Part shown: positions 51,451 to 63,756 of the stretch, in pieces
How the letters are laid out: each line of letters opens with the position of its first letter
How positions within the stretch are numbered: position 1 is the first letter of the stretch
From: Ecdyonurus torrentis
Lineage: Eukaryota; Arthropoda; Insecta; Ephemeroptera; Heptageniidae
NCBI GenBank assembly: GCA_949318235.1
Contig: OX439132.1
Coordinates: forward strand, 2,904,258-2,968,257
Direction: 5' to 3'
Length of the DNA stretch: 64,000 nucleotides
Made by a program: the position numbers and the translations under genes
Notes under the pieces: generated by a model
The model's input: only the letters and a program-made list of their open reading frames with translations
The model's database searches: none
What the model was told of the DNA's origin: nothing

Positions 51451-51454
51451 ACTA

Positions 51455-51565
51455 GTATATAAATATGTTGTACAGCATAATTATTTATGCTATGGTTCAA
51501 GATAACAACTTTTATGCTATTATGACATAAATATAGAATAAATTATACGTTGTTTTTTTATTCAT
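51455..51565 (-). mobile_element. Family B-type part of a reversed B-H composite
   Basis: TGTACAGCATAATTATTTAT, CTATTATGACATAAATATAG and TAAATTATACGTTG follow directly after a reversed repeat H, so the pair is inverted as a unit. Confidence 0.5.
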
Positions 51566-51849
51566 ACGAAACATCAAATTCATGAGAAAATTTCTAATAA
51601 TAAATCGTACCTGCGTTTTTATTATTATTTTTTTTATAAACTATAAAAGTATGTATATAATATAATATGCCTCATCCGTCATCTCAAATTTTCCGTATTC
51701 GGGTGAATTTTTAAAAACATGAATGATCCTAAAACATTATAATAAGAAAAAGGAAAATAGGAGCTTGGCCTGCATCGTCTGTGATTGATTGTCTAGCTAG
51801 CTACACCAATAACTCCTATTGTCTAGAGAGAGAGAGAGAGAGAGAGAGA

Positions 51850-52050
51850 GAATTAAAAAAAAGTAATGACGTCAGAGAAAGCAAGACAGACGTAAACAGC
51901 TGGAGAAACGTTTGTTTTTTTCTGTCTTTCGTGTCCGATTGTTTTTCCGTTGCTACGTCACTCGAATCACTTGTTTTCAAACCGCCTGCTGCTTTTTCTG
52001 ACACAAAAAAATAAAAACAAAAATCTTGTCACTCCCTCAGCCAATTTATC
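51850..52050 (-). other. Exon-like or promoter-like patch of higher complexity
   Basis: On the minus strand a pyrimidine-rich tract ending in CAG (51998-52000) precedes an open frame rich in Lys, Asp, Ser and Thr (KAAGGLKTSDSSDVATEKQS, then onward). The composition is protein-like, but no ATG opens it and no clear GT donor closes it. On the + strand the same stretch holds TGACGTCA at 51867-51874, TACGTCAC at 51954-51961 and CCAAT at 52041-52045, so it could instead be a CRE/CCAAT regulatory patch. The two readings cannot be separated from sequence alone. Confidence 0.15.
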
Positions 52051-52804
52051 AAAACACATCTGTGCTGGGAAAATAGTTTTTAGCGCAGTTTTTATCAACC
52101 ACTTTTTATCTCACAAAAATCAAGCGTAAAAAACGATGAAGTGAAGTTTGATATCACAAACTTTTTAAAGGAGAGAGGAAAAAAAAAAAAAAAAAAAAAA
52201 AAAAAGGTTGCCATATGATCGATGCACGAGTGACGTAAATGTTGAAAATTCGTGAACAAAAAAGTGACGTGTGGAACTTAATGATCACTACAGGACTCAA
52301 GCATCGCTTGCCAACATACCACAATTTGTAAACTTTTTTTAAAAAATGATCACTTTTCAGTGATAATTGATAATATAGTATAATGAAAAATAACGAAGAA
52401 TTACAAGCCAAAGGCGCTTATAATATACCATTACCATTTTTACTAAACATTCAAACTGGGTACCATCAAGTATATATGGTATCACTTTGGTCAAATTTAA
52501 AAAATATATATATTTCCTACCTTTTACTAAAGCTCGCATATAAAAATGAAACAAAAACTTCAGTATTATATAAGCTTGGTTTTGAAGTTTTTGTTTCTAA
52601 TTCTATGTATGTTATAGGGAACTAAATATTTTTTTAAAAAATTCCAAACGTGGCTCAAGCACCCCAAAGTCAAAGCCAAAGGAACGGGTGTCGATGAATA
52701 CTTATGATGAATAGCAGTGCCATGATATAAACATTAGTGTATGCTCTGTACCACCGAATAACATTGGAAATACTTACTGTTAGTACAGTATATCAAAATT
52801 GTAA

Positions 52805-52954
52805 GTACAGTCATTCCAATAAAAAATGAAATTCTATTGGCAGATGGGAATAACATGTATTTAGATAGAGTTTTGCATCAAATGAAATCTCCATCTGATT
52901 GCATTGAATGGACATAAGTCAATACAATCTCATTTTTTATTGGAGTGATTGTAC
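52805..52954 (+). mobile_element. Family D, best-preserved copy
   Basis: The left arm TACAGTCATTCCAATAAAAA and the right arm end ATTGGAGTGATTGTA are strongly inverted over about 35 bp. Total 150 bp. Confidence 0.75.
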
Positions 52955-53031
52955 ATATTTATGTGTATTATGATATGCGTGGTCCCCGATTTTTAAGTGT
53001 ATTTTGATCGAATTTCAAATAGCCATTATTG

Positions 53032-53062
<31 letters not shown>

Positions 53063-53289
53063 AAAAATTGATTTTTCTATAGAAAACAATTAAAGAGCTA
53101 CGTCCAATTTCTTTCTTTTTTTTTTGTCACCATTAATTTTAAATATTTTTCTTTTTTGCTTCAAAAACGATTTTTTTTCTTTTACACACTGTCAATTAAA
53201 TTGGCTCCAAAAATTGTAATTTCATAAAATAATAGGATTCATTTTTTTTTATTGTATTACCAACTATTTACCCAGCAAATAATTGGTTT

Positions 53290-53329
<40 letters not shown>

Positions 53330-53434
53330 GGAAATTAACTATCAATAAATCACGACATTTTTCATGTGTGTGTGTGTTTTATAGATTTTTTAATTTCATT
53401 TTGATTTTTTCTCTTGCTTTATATTTTTTCCCTT

Positions 53435-53526
53435 CATGAGAAATCGGGACATTTAAATTTTTAGCCGGGACAATGGGGTTAAAATCGGGGTTGTCCCGGG
53501 AAAATCGGGACGTCTGGTCAGCCTAA
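53435..53526. mobile_element. Possible DNA-transposon terminal fragment
   Basis: Several CGGGAC/GTCCCG words end in CGGGACGTCTGGTCAGCCTA, a style of terminus found in decayed DNA transposons of many animals. A weak partner, GTGGTCCCCGATTTTT, lies at 52979-52994. Superfamily and boundaries are uncertain. Confidence 0.35.
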
Positions 53527-53998
53527 TTATAGTGTGATGTATGTATGTATGCACATGAATGTTTAGAGACAATGTGTAGCTACTAGCAGTTTGTTTAGTG
53601 AGTGTACATCAGTAAAATATTTTAAATACGAGCATGGCATAATCACGGTATTAATATTTGAAATCCGAGCACGATATAACATTGACGTTGGATGAGAGCT
53701 AGGCATATGGATGAAAAATTGCACTAAAATATGTAGGTCAGGATATATAAGTTATAACAAAAAACATGTGACTGCTGACTACAGCGTAATGTAATATCAC
53801 ATCAAGTATGAAAGCGAAAATGTACATGAAGCTGCTGCTGCTGTATTTAATTATACGCTTCTTTCTTTCTTTCTCTCTATATTTCTTTATATTACGTATA
53901 TTATTGTATGCTCGCAATGAAATATGCAAGTGAAAAGCTTATAAATTGTATACCATGCAATAAAAATCGTAAAGAAAAGCTGCAACAATAAAATTTAT

Positions 53999-54001
<3 letters not shown>

Positions 54002-54063
<62 letters not shown>
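54002..54063. repeat. (CT)n microsatellite, 62 bp
   Basis: Pure run. Confidence 0.97.
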
Positions 54064-54066
<3 letters not shown>

Positions 54067-54729
54067 GTAGTGCAAAGTAAATTTAATTGTGCATTAAATT
54101 TTTTGTGCATCATGCAGCAACTGCTCGCTATAATAAAATATTATTATTATGCTACTGGAATTAAATATCATACACTATACACTATGGGAACGAAAACATA
54201 ATGCGTGACTATTATGAATAATAAATTGTTATTGCCCCTGCCAGTTGATAGTATAACATTAAGTTTATGACGACAAGCCTTGGTCTAGTCGGCATTTACA
54301 ATTAACATAATAAAAATAAATATATTCTAAATTAATTTGCAAACGTTTTGTCTTTTCTATAACATGATGAATGTTTGTGTGCAAAATGTCATAATTTAGT
54401 CAGTAAAATGTTATTTCAAATGTTCTGCATACAGTTAACCGTGCTGTCTTATGAGAATACAATGTAATGTAAGAATTACCTTGATTTAAGTGTACCTATA
54501 TATGTAAGAAGTAAGAATTAGGTTTAGATGTGAGAATGTATTTAAATGTATAATGTTCTGCCTTGAAGAGTATCATATATTTCTATATAGAAATAATTAT
54601 GATTCGGTGTTTGTTTATATCTGTGCGTGAATCAATATTAATATTTGAGATGATGTGTTTACTCTGCATCGTGGGCCATGAATATGTAGTCTTGATGTTG
54701 TCTAGTGTTAATAACTTGTTACTGTGTGT

Positions 54730-54732
<3 letters not shown>

Positions 54733-54774
<42 letters not shown>
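54733..54774. repeat. (GA)n microsatellite
   Basis: 42 bp. Further short GA/CT runs occur at 16801-16831, 30571-30604, 36640-36660, 48630-48660, 50190-50208, 51825-51851 and 55357-55394. Confidence 0.95.
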
Positions 54775-54775
<1 letters not shown>

Positions 54776-55354
54776 CTGCTGGGTGAAATTAATGTTTGTC
54801 TATTGATTGACAAAGACAGTGTAAGAGAGAGAGAGAGATGTCTCGCCACTTGGCTCCACTGTATGACCCACCCTCCCCCACCCTCACCCTACATTACATG
54901 ACATAAGAAGACCTCACAGCCAGCCAGCCTGCCAGCCATGTCACGTGGTCACCGCTGACGTCAGTCAATCTCAGTGCAGTCCACGGTTAAATCTAACCAG
55001 CAAAATTATTGCTGCTGTATACACTTACATAATTATATATAGATAGATAATAACTTTATATAATGATAGATAGATATAATGTCGAACTGTGAGGATCTGC
55101 TACCCCCGTAAGCTGCGACGCTAACTAACTATAAACCGTAGTTAAGTTGTTATTTTGATTGTTGCAACAATTAAAAAAAGATAACTAAGGTTTAACTAGA
55201 GGTTGCAGCTTACAGCCCTAGTCATTTTTATTTTCATTGTTAGATTTGTCATTATTTTAAATTGATTAATTATTACCGTCCATGAAAACAATTAGACTAA
55301 CAAGTATGAATTTAACGTTAATACGTATAAAAATATTTTTATTTAGTAATGCAA

Positions 55355-55396
<42 letters not shown>

Positions 55397-55769
55397 GACG
55401 CAATGACATCAGTATTTAATTTATTCCACACAACACAATTTATTCTATTATAGGCGATGTGTTTATCTCTGCAGATTTGTATAATTTATGCTATATTTGC
55501 CACAGTAAAATTTATGCTATACATGCTACTAAATGACGTAATTCCTATAGCTAGAGCATGCACGTGCTTGCTATTGCTAATGAAATATTAATGTTTTTAT
55601 CAAATGTATACAGTACTAAGTATCATTTGTATGTGTGGCCAGGCTCCGACACATGCACGACACGACTTGCAAATGTGAATGACAATCCTCGCATGAAGTC
55701 ACTTTGTTATTTTTAACAATTTGTGACGTCACTAGCTGAACAATGCTATCTATTTTTGTACCTTAAAAA

Positions 55770-55945
55770 TAAATTACGTAATTTACGGTGCATTGAACAA
55801 TGGCTATAAAATAACATTGCAATAACATAAGTAATTATGCTGAACATGTTAACTATTATGTTATGTAGTATATAATTATAATTACTGTACAATATAGTAT
55901 ACATTATGTTGCTGTGCATAAATTACTGCATTGAGCTAGCATAAT
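55770..55945 (-). mobile_element. Family B single-core copy
   Basis: AAATTACGTAATTTACGGTG, TAATTATGCTGAACATGTTA, ACTATTATGTTATGTAGTAT and TACATTATGTTGCTGTGCAT, then GAGCTAGCATAATTAATATG. Confidence 0.7.
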
Positions 55946-55974
55946 TAATATGCTTATACACGTATATCAAAACA

Positions 55975-56075
55975 AAGTCTTTCCCGCCAAAAGCTGCATC
56001 CGGTGTGCTAAACCAACCAGAAAGCGAGTTATAAACCCTATTAGCCAATCACAGTTGACTTTATATAGTTAATTA
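55975..56075 (+). promoter_or_regulatory. Promoter-like cluster: E2F, CCAAT, TATA-like
   Basis: TTTCCCGCCAAAA at 55980-55992 matches the E2F site form. CCAATCA follows at 56045-56051 and a TATATA-like stretch at about 56061-56067. The patch is less AT-rich than its flanks. No exon could be assigned downstream: an inverted-repeat element starts at 56119 and the ORF from 56266 is not recognisable. Confidence 0.2.
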
Positions 56076-56118
56076 CACTGTATCCGCTTGCAATAGTGAC
56101 CGCTTATGTTGACTCAAA

Positions 56119-56240
56119 ATGCCGGAAAAGGAAGTGCCGGAAGAGGAAACCACGTGGCGGTAAAAGTGGAAGCTACGTCTTAGCTCCTCCCACTTTTAAC
56201 ATCACGTGACTTCCCTTTCCGGCACTTCCTCTTCCTGTTG
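56119..56240 (+). mobile_element. Family E inverted-repeat element
   Basis: ATGCCGGAAAAGGAAGTGCC at the left and CCGGCACTTCCTCTTCCTG at the right form long inverted arms, with CCACGTGGCGGTAAAAGTGG inside the left one. The paired GGAAGTGCCGGAAG resembles ETS sites (GGAA). Confidence 0.7.
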
Positions 56241-56461
56241 TTAGAGCAAACATAATCGGTCAGTATTGGGAGAATTATATATTTATTTAGGTCCGCATAT
56301 CATGAAGAATACTGAAGAAGCAAGTAGAGATTTAGAGATAATCATATGTAAGGAACAGTGCACACTATTGCGCTTGCTAATATTTATATCATGTATATTA
56401 ACCATCCTCAAACTGGCGCTAAATTTGCAATGTTACTCTCTTGACAAAAAAACACCCTAAA

Positions 56462-56796
56462 TTTGAAAGTTAAAACTTACGTATTATCCCAGTCAAGTGT
56501 ACAATGAAAAAAGTTGTTCTCGTATAATTTTTATTATTTGAGTTTTATATTTTTAATAACATCCCCAGAGAACATTAAAACATCCAATTAAAAAATACTG
56601 TAGGTAATTTTAAATATGAAAAACTAATTTAGAGTGTATTATATAAATATACACTTAAGTAAATTAGAAAATGTTGCCTCGCATGTATACTATGCATAGT
56701 AAAATATAATATTTGAACATTTTTTTACAAAAAAGGAAAGAATTTTAAGTTTGTTTATCTTTATCTTAACTTTTAATTGTCTTGCGCATTTAAACA

Positions 56797-56881
<85 letters not shown>

Positions 56882-58322
56882 GTGAAGGCAAAAGTAAAAA
56901 TTTTAAGCTTCATGTTACGTAATACGTGCAAAGAAGAGCTAAAATGTAATCACTTTTTTATTAAATTTTTTTTTTTAACAACTTTTTCTTATACAAATTT
57001 ATCCAGTTTCCGTTGAGTTTTTAACGTACGCACAATTTATAAAAGTGGAGGGAGAGAGAAATAAAACCGCACACCATACAAGTATTTGTTATAATACCTT
57101 ATACAATGGATGTTATCGTTGAGCTGCGCTGCAAAATCTTATATAGGGTTATTGGCTGTTCTTTAACATTGCAGGGTCTGGCAATGTTTTTGTCAGAAAA
57201 CTATACTACATCACTGAGGTCACAAATCACAAATATGGAAATGTGGAATACTATGATAGACACACTTATACGTGTTTTACGCTGATTATTATTATCTCAA
57301 AGCTATTGTGCAAAACTGAATGAACGTACGACCAACGATAAGAATTTTTACAATTCAAAAACTCACGCTAAATGTACAATATGTTATTTTTATGAGAAAA
57401 AACGCGCTAGATTTAAATGGTAAAATATGTTATCGCGGTCTTGTGTACATAGTGTACTGTACTACAATGTGTAACGTTTCCCCCATTACAATATATCAAT
57501 GCATACAGATTTAATTAATATATTAAATGTATTAATGTATACACAAATTCTAATAAAAGATTTCAGTAAGTCAAATTTGATTATTTTGTGAGCGATCCAA
57601 TCTAGTTTGTTGATGCTATAGGTGAACATCAAGTACTGCAGAAATAAGTTAAATTATCGCGATGAAAATTTAAATTAAATTACGACTTGGTAGATCTGAA
57701 AGTTTATTCTTATGTAGTTTTGATAAAGTTTAGCAATTAAGCACGGTCGTCACCTGGCGCACAAATTGCACACTTGAAATGTGCAAAGTTTTCGCACAAA
57801 CTTAACTTAATTAACTTCACAATTAACATTTAATTTAACATTCTTTCTGCGTGACTGCTGACAGTTAATTGTAATTATTTATTGCAAAGTCTTTTTGAAA
57901 TGTTTTTAACTTAAAAATGTAACATATTATAAATTGTAAACTTTAAGAAAATGAGAAAGTTGTACAAAATTAATTACAATTAATATATTATATTATATAA
58001 AGTCGGTAATTTGTTTACGCTGTTATTTTTGTATACTATTATATAAGTAATTAAAATACATAAATTAATTAATTATGTTTGTGCAATAGACACTATGCCA
58101 AATTCCCTTGTTGGTATAATAGTTTTTTATTTTTATAAAATATAAAATTGTGCAGAAATGGCAAATAGTTATTAAAGTTGATTGACAATTATTAATTTGA
58201 TTGTTGTGAACTTCAAATTGATTATTGTATTTCTCTCATAAGATAACATTGTCTTGCAACAAATGTCAAGTTATTAATCATGAAAGTCATGTGATTAATA
58301 TTTCCTGATATTTTGATGTGTA
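56462..58322. other. Gene-free AT-rich stretch
   Basis: Apart from the (CT)n run at 56799-56880 there is no family A-E element. The 64-codon frame at 57320-57514 has no recognisable motif. Confidence 0.5.
56799..56880. repeat. (CT)n microsatellite, 82 bp
   Basis: Pure run inside AT-rich DNA. Confidence 0.97.
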
Positions 58323-58627
58323 TAGGGTGTATGCATTCATGTTAAAGTCGACGCCATGTTGGATAACTCAATAACTTGGGTGGCATAGGAAAATAACTCA
58401 TTTTGCCAGTTTAAAACCACTAATATGCAATATTTTTGAGAGCATTGATATTAATATGTTGAATTAGTATCTCAAGTATGTGAGAAAAATAACAATAACA
58501 AAAAATTAACAGATTTTTCAACGAAAATTGACTTAAATGAAGTTTGTCCTATGCTGAGCAATGTTCTTCATTACTCCAATATGGCGTCGAAGCGTATCAG
58601 GATGACGTCATATGCGCATACACCCTA
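58323..58627 (+). mobile_element. Family A TIR element, full copy
   Basis: Both TIRs are intact (TAGGGTGTATGCATTCATGT; ATGCGCATACACCCTA), with TATA on each side and TGACGTCATATGCGC near the right end. Confidence 0.8.
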
Positions 58628-58741
58628 TATGAGAAGTATAATGCAGAATCACTTTCCCTTATCTTGACTTGAAATCTGAACGCAGTAACAAAATACGTAA
58701 TTAAAGTTGCGACCATGCACACTTTACATTTTAAAACAATA

Positions 58742-58747
<6 letters not shown>

Positions 58748-58803
<56 letters not shown>
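58748..58803. repeat. (CT)n microsatellite
   Basis: Pure run of 56 bp, about 120 bp after a family A copy. Confidence 0.97.
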
Positions 58804-58807
<4 letters not shown>

Positions 58808-59255
58808 CAACGTACAAATAATTATTTCATAAATAAAATTAAGTAATATTTGTGCGCAATTAAAAAATATTCTAGTCATCTTAAGATTAATTTATAAATT
58901 AATTGGTTCAAACTGCATCGTAATGTGACTTTTATTTGACCTTCAACTCTTGTCGTATGACATCCCGCATACGTCATATACAGACTTAATTAAAATTTTA
59001 ATTAATGTTATGTAATTAATTATGATTCAATAAATATATTGACATTTCTTTTTAATGAAATGTATTAATTAATTTTTTTTGTTTGGTTTGAGGATATATC
59101 ATTGCTTGGGTTCATTTAAATAAGAGATTGAGTTAGTTTTACGGTGAAGTAATTAAGTTGTATGGAAATATATTCAATTAATACTTGGGCGATGAACATC
59201 AAAATTATTTTAATTAATGAAAAAAATATGTATTTGTGTTTTCAATGTTTTTTAC

Positions 59256-59295
<40 letters not shown>

Positions 59296-59484
59296 TTGAG
59301 AATATTGATTACTGTAATATGTATTTATAATGAAGGAAGAATTAAATTGAAAAAATATTGTCACTAAGTCACTATATATATTTTAATATACGTCTCGATG
59401 TATTACTGCATACTGTATAAGTATAATTTTATATTACTGCTGCTGTTATAATTCTCGATAATTATTTTTTTTTATCTGGCTTAT

Positions 59485-59602
59485 AGAGCTTACGGCTCCC
59501 TGATTATCCGGCTCAAGCAATTTGAAATTTGAATTTTACTAACACAATTTACCCGGAGGATCATAAATGGATCAAGAAAATTAGGATCAGAAAAGTTTTC
59601 GT

Positions 59603-59650
<48 letters not shown>

Positions 59651-59780
59651 GGTTCCAGGTGGAACTCTATAGAAATCAGAGAGGATCCAATTTACATTTT
59701 CCCCACTTATCCGGATTTTAATCAATCTGGATTGTGATCCGGATATAAATTCGGATCTCATAGATAATTTCTTCTTGGTA
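59485..59780. mobile_element. Patch rich in ATCCGG words, possible transposon relic
   Basis: ACGGCTCCCTGATTATCCGG near 59490 and repeated GGATC/ATCCGGAT words to 59760 resemble the ends of pogo/Tigger-like elements. A 45-base poly-A tract (59605-59649) interrupts it. No TIR pair could be fixed. Confidence 0.25.
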
Positions 59781-59834
59781 TTTATTTTGACCGCACTAAT
59801 ATAACTCAATGTATTATTGATTGATTTTGCGTTA

Positions 59835-59880
59835 TTGAAGTTAATGTTTTGTCTATTTTTTGTTACAGGTGAGTTTTCGT
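59835..59880 (+). other. Third AG|GTGAGT acceptor/donor juxtaposition
   Basis: A strong T-rich tract ends in GTTACAG at 59868 and is followed at once by GTGAGT (59869-59874). It resembles the sites at 5417 and 24407, although the wider flanks are only weakly alike. It lies downstream of, and on the same strand as, the 31520 exon, the correct geometry for a ratchet site in that gene's intron. Confidence 0.25.
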
Positions 59881-60119
59881 TCTCTTAGTCCATGCAGATT
59901 TATCTCTGAGGTGTAAGGTAAGAGTTCTTACTGCAGAGACGGTAGAGAAGACAGCTAGCTAACTGTCTGAGCTCGGGTTGTAGTCACTGCTGGGTGCATG
60001 TGTTGTGTACGTCAAGTGTGTGAGAGCACACCACGTTGTACGTAACTGTGTGACCACATAAAATACAGTATTCAAGGAGGTGCATCATTGATGTGAGTGC
60101 ACCGTCCCAACCTGACTTA

Positions 60120-60225
60120 TAGACCCCTTTCACATCCTTGCGCTTTGACGCCATGTTTGTGGTGCGTAATGCATTAGCCAGCATAGGGGAAACGTCTTTT
60201 TCCATGATTTTTTGCACAAATAAAA
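60120..60225 (-). mobile_element. Family A-like fragment
   Basis: GCGCTTTGACGCCATGTTTG, then TAATGCATTAGCCAGCATAG and GGGAAACGTC, parallel the left third of minus-strand A copies. No TIR remains; it may be a related subfamily. Confidence 0.35.
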
Positions 60226-61148
60226 GTTATTAACTGAAAGCAATTTTCTGATATTCTTGTAGGTTAATTATTAGGACTAGAAATAAGGCTTAGTTTGAGG
60301 TTTGAAGCTTATAGTTTGCTATTAAAAATATGAAATGGAATTTTTATGATGCTGGCCTGTGTATTCCTGACCAACAAATTGGCGACTTTTAAATATGAGT
60401 AGAAGCGTTCTTTACCTGCGAGATTTTAAGAATGTTCGATATTTCTTAAATAATCGATTATTTAACTTAAAACTGTAATTTGAAATGGGCGATATCTGTG
60501 GGCGATTATGAAAACTAAAGTTCTACTGGCTGGCTATACACGTTGCCACGGTTTATCTAGGCTGGATGTCAGGCTGTGTATTTAGACTAAGGTTGGCCTA
60601 TACATGGTCTCCTCTCCATTGTACATACATGTCGATAACACAATATCTTGATGGACTCTTGGTGTAGCACAAAAATAATATAGTGTATTGTAGTGTAGGG
60701 GGACAAAAGTATATGCGCGCGGTCCTGCTGCGAAATGAAGAGACAAGTGTGCGGTCAAAAAGTTGAAAACTTGTTGCTCAAATATTTATCTCAAAGTATG
60801 AAATTATTAAACACCTTCTTTCTCTTCTCTCGAATAAATTTAAAATTGATACGCTACGCTAAAGTAACGAAGTGGAACAATTGCCTTGCTTGGTCAGGAA
60901 AAAAAAAAAAAAAAAAAAAAAGAGCATCAACTTTGTTTATTGATATGGGTTGCGCATTTTCAGTAATCAACAGAGATAAAAATAAATATGTAATAACTTT
61001 ACTATATACTTGCAGAGAACACAACTTTGCTCTATATGCAATAGACAGTCCGCACTACATAATTAGAGAAAACATGCGGGATATTTTACTATAATATTGC
61101 AACATCTTGGCAGTATCAAACTTTGCCATTTATATAGCTTTTTTGTCA

Positions 61149-61182
<34 letters not shown>

Positions 61183-61191
61183 ATGAATCAA
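60226..61191. other. Gene-free stretch with one long frame
   Basis: A 119-codon frame at 60735-61094 crosses a poly-A tract read as Lys repeats (60899-60920) and matches no family. It is probably chance. Confidence 0.4.
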
Positions 61192-61290
61192 TAGAAGCTT
61201 ATCGGTAAAGCGCGCGGGAAGAGCAACTTAAAATTATGCTTCTATGTTTTTTTTGTTTTTTTTGTTTTTTTTTTTTAAACCACGGAACTT
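61192..61290 (+). mobile_element. Repeat C, head fragment
   Basis: GCTTATCGGTAAAGCGCGCG is the tRNA-like head; a (T)nG-rich stretch follows. The tail landmarks are absent. Confidence 0.35.
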
Positions 61291-61935
61291 AATTTTGATG
61301 CTAAGTTAGTCCATGCAGTTAAGCAGAGCTGCTCTGTATGTAACTATAACTAAGAGACATGCAGGCAGTGTAGAGCGAGGCAAAGCCAACTGTGCAGTTT
61401 ATAATGTTATGTAAATTTATGTCTGACTGGCTACTTTTTATATCATACTCTGCAGCGTAATTTATATTAATTATATATTCATTATTATACACGAGATTGA
61501 AGAATTTGTTATAAGTAAATCATTATAATAAGGTTTTAACGAGAAAACTTTTATAATAATATTTAAGTAATAAATTGTAACCCTCGCGCTATATTATTAT
61601 TATCATATTTATGTGAAACTATACAGTATAATTAAAATGCATAAATTGCAATTCTCGGTGGCAAGGCTTACATGTGAGCTGGAGACCAGAATATTTATTA
61701 AAAACTAAAATTTATTTATGTCAGCGAAATTTATAATATTGGAGATATCATAAATTTAGGGCCTCTCTCTTATATTTAAATCGTTGGAAACTGTTCATAT
61801 ACATATAGGGGAAACTTTAAATAAGTTTTGACAATATGGATAGAAACGCACATATTTTAGAAAAGTGAATTTTAAGTTTTTTTTATTTTTTTGTTTTTCT
61901 ATTCTATAAATCACATTTAGTAATAAATATTATAT

Positions 61936-61997
<62 letters not shown>

Positions 61998-62352
61998 CTG
62001 TATTAAATATGCAGTTTTTGTATAGTGAAATATTGTAGAGCCGTCAACTATACGGCACTTTTGAGTTTTTTGTTTCAGCTTTCTTATGATGAAGTTTATT
62101 TTTTATTATTTTCGCTGTTCACTTACTTTACATCCTAGAAGATAGGACTTACTGTTATATATATTATAACAATAGGTATCGGGACGGTAACCGGAGTACG
62201 GCCGGCCGGTGGTTCAGTTCAAATAAATAATCAAAATAGGTTTTTTTTTATATATTGATTTATTTTTAATTTGCGTGGAAGTATCTATTCCTGGAACCTT
62301 TTCTTTTTTATCTGTTTTCCATTTCCTTTTTCTTTTTCTTTTCCTTTTCCTT

Positions 62353-62383
<31 letters not shown>

Positions 62384-63289
62384 CTTTCCTCCACACAATA
62401 TTTTGTGATTTTCAAGCATATTTTTGCTGCTTTGTTTATACAACACGTGCAACATGTACTATATTTTCAGTAAATAATTATAAATAATTCGACTATAGTT
62501 GTTTGTTCCAAGATATTTATTGAGTGTGCAGGTAACATTGAGATGCAGATGACAGATGACTATGTATGTACTAGAGTTCGAGCAGTCAGCAAACATTGCA
62601 TGCATTAGTAAAATATCAAATCAATCATTTCTCACAACTAACTGGATTGTGTGTGATTGTCACAGGGACCGGATTTTCAGTTGCAAATGTCTTCTTGCGC
62701 CTGCAAAAACAGCAGTTACTTTTCCTGCTGGACAACTTACTATCAATTTGTAAAATATTTCCTATCTACCTGTAATTTACCTCAAAATACTTGAAATGAA
62801 CCAAAATTTATAAATATTTAGTAAATTGTTGTGCGGTACGAGGAGCAAGCAAACTTGCAGGCGCAAGCAGACATTGGCAACTGAAAATCCAGTCCCTAAA
62901 TAACTGAGTGATGTCACATCGCAAGTAATTGTGCAATGTATATAAATAACTCTCGTCACATTTTTACATTGTATCTCTCAGTGTATCAAATTGTTTTTTC
63001 AGTGTAAATTGTGTGATACAGACTTGTCCAAGTATACGACCATATGATGTGAAGTACTGACATCACTACATATGAGAACTGAAGTACGTACATACATGTG
63101 ATTGCATGCAGTGTCGTATGTATGTATGTAGCTGCATTGTACTCAAAGTTCAAGTGAATGTCGCGGGGCAGGGTGAGGTCATCGCGGGTCACGTGATAAT
63201 GAGTGGCAAGGTCACGGATACAGCAGTTAGCAGATTTGACATGTTTGTTTGTTTATATATACGAGACAGATCATGCAAATACCACGGAG
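61291..63289. other. Gene-free AT-rich stretch
   Basis: Holds an (AT)n run, a T-rich tract at 62281-62390 and a short inverted pair: CAGGGACCGGATTTTCAGTTGCAAATGT-like at 62664 and its reverse at 62873-62897. No gene is recognised. Confidence 0.45.
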
Positions 63290-63360
63290 TGAAGAAATTA
63301 TGCTATCATATGTATTTATGTCATTATATAGCATAAATGTTGCTAAATTACAACAATTTA
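63290..63360. mobile_element. Family B-type remnant
   Basis: TCATTATATAGCATAAATGT and TGCTAAATTACAACAATTTA are typical words of the family. Too short for boundaries. Confidence 0.3.
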
Positions 63361-63530
63361 AATATAGTTCACAGTTCAAAATATCTTTATTTGCAGTCTC
63401 CTAATCAAAATGCAATAACAAATAATAAATGTTTATGTTATAGGCTATTATAATGGCATTATCAACTTGCATACTATATAAAGCTACATAAGGGTACAAT
63501 TATGCTGGAATAATTATAATACAGTATAAA

Positions 63531-63756
63531 TGGAGCTTATCGGTTTAGCGCGCGGGGTGACGCAGCTAATGGTCCCCTAATTTAACATTACGCTTATGGG
63601 AAAAACAGTTTTTTATTATTATTGTTATTATTTTTTTGAGAAAACTACTCCACCGATTCCGAAGAAATTTAAATGAGAAATACTAGACATACTTTAACGT
63701 TTTAAGTGACAGGATTTTTTTTTGAAGATTTTTTTAACCGATAACCTCTAATATGT
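63531..63756 (+). mobile_element. Repeat C, most tRNA-like copy
   Basis: GAGCTTATCGGTTTAGCGCG and CGGGGTGACG look like a tRNA D-arm region. Then come CCCCTAATTTAACATTACGC, AAATGAGAAATACTAGACAT and AACCGATAACCTCTAAT. It adjoins family B-type words upstream, as at 40851. Confidence 0.45.

Noticed and set aside
52383..52625. 80-codon + frame with moderately normal composition.
   Set aside because: No motif, no splice context and no promoter; likely chance in AT-rich DNA.
60735..61094. 119-codon + frame.
   Set aside because: Crosses a poly-A tract, has no family resemblance, and its codon use follows the AT-rich background.
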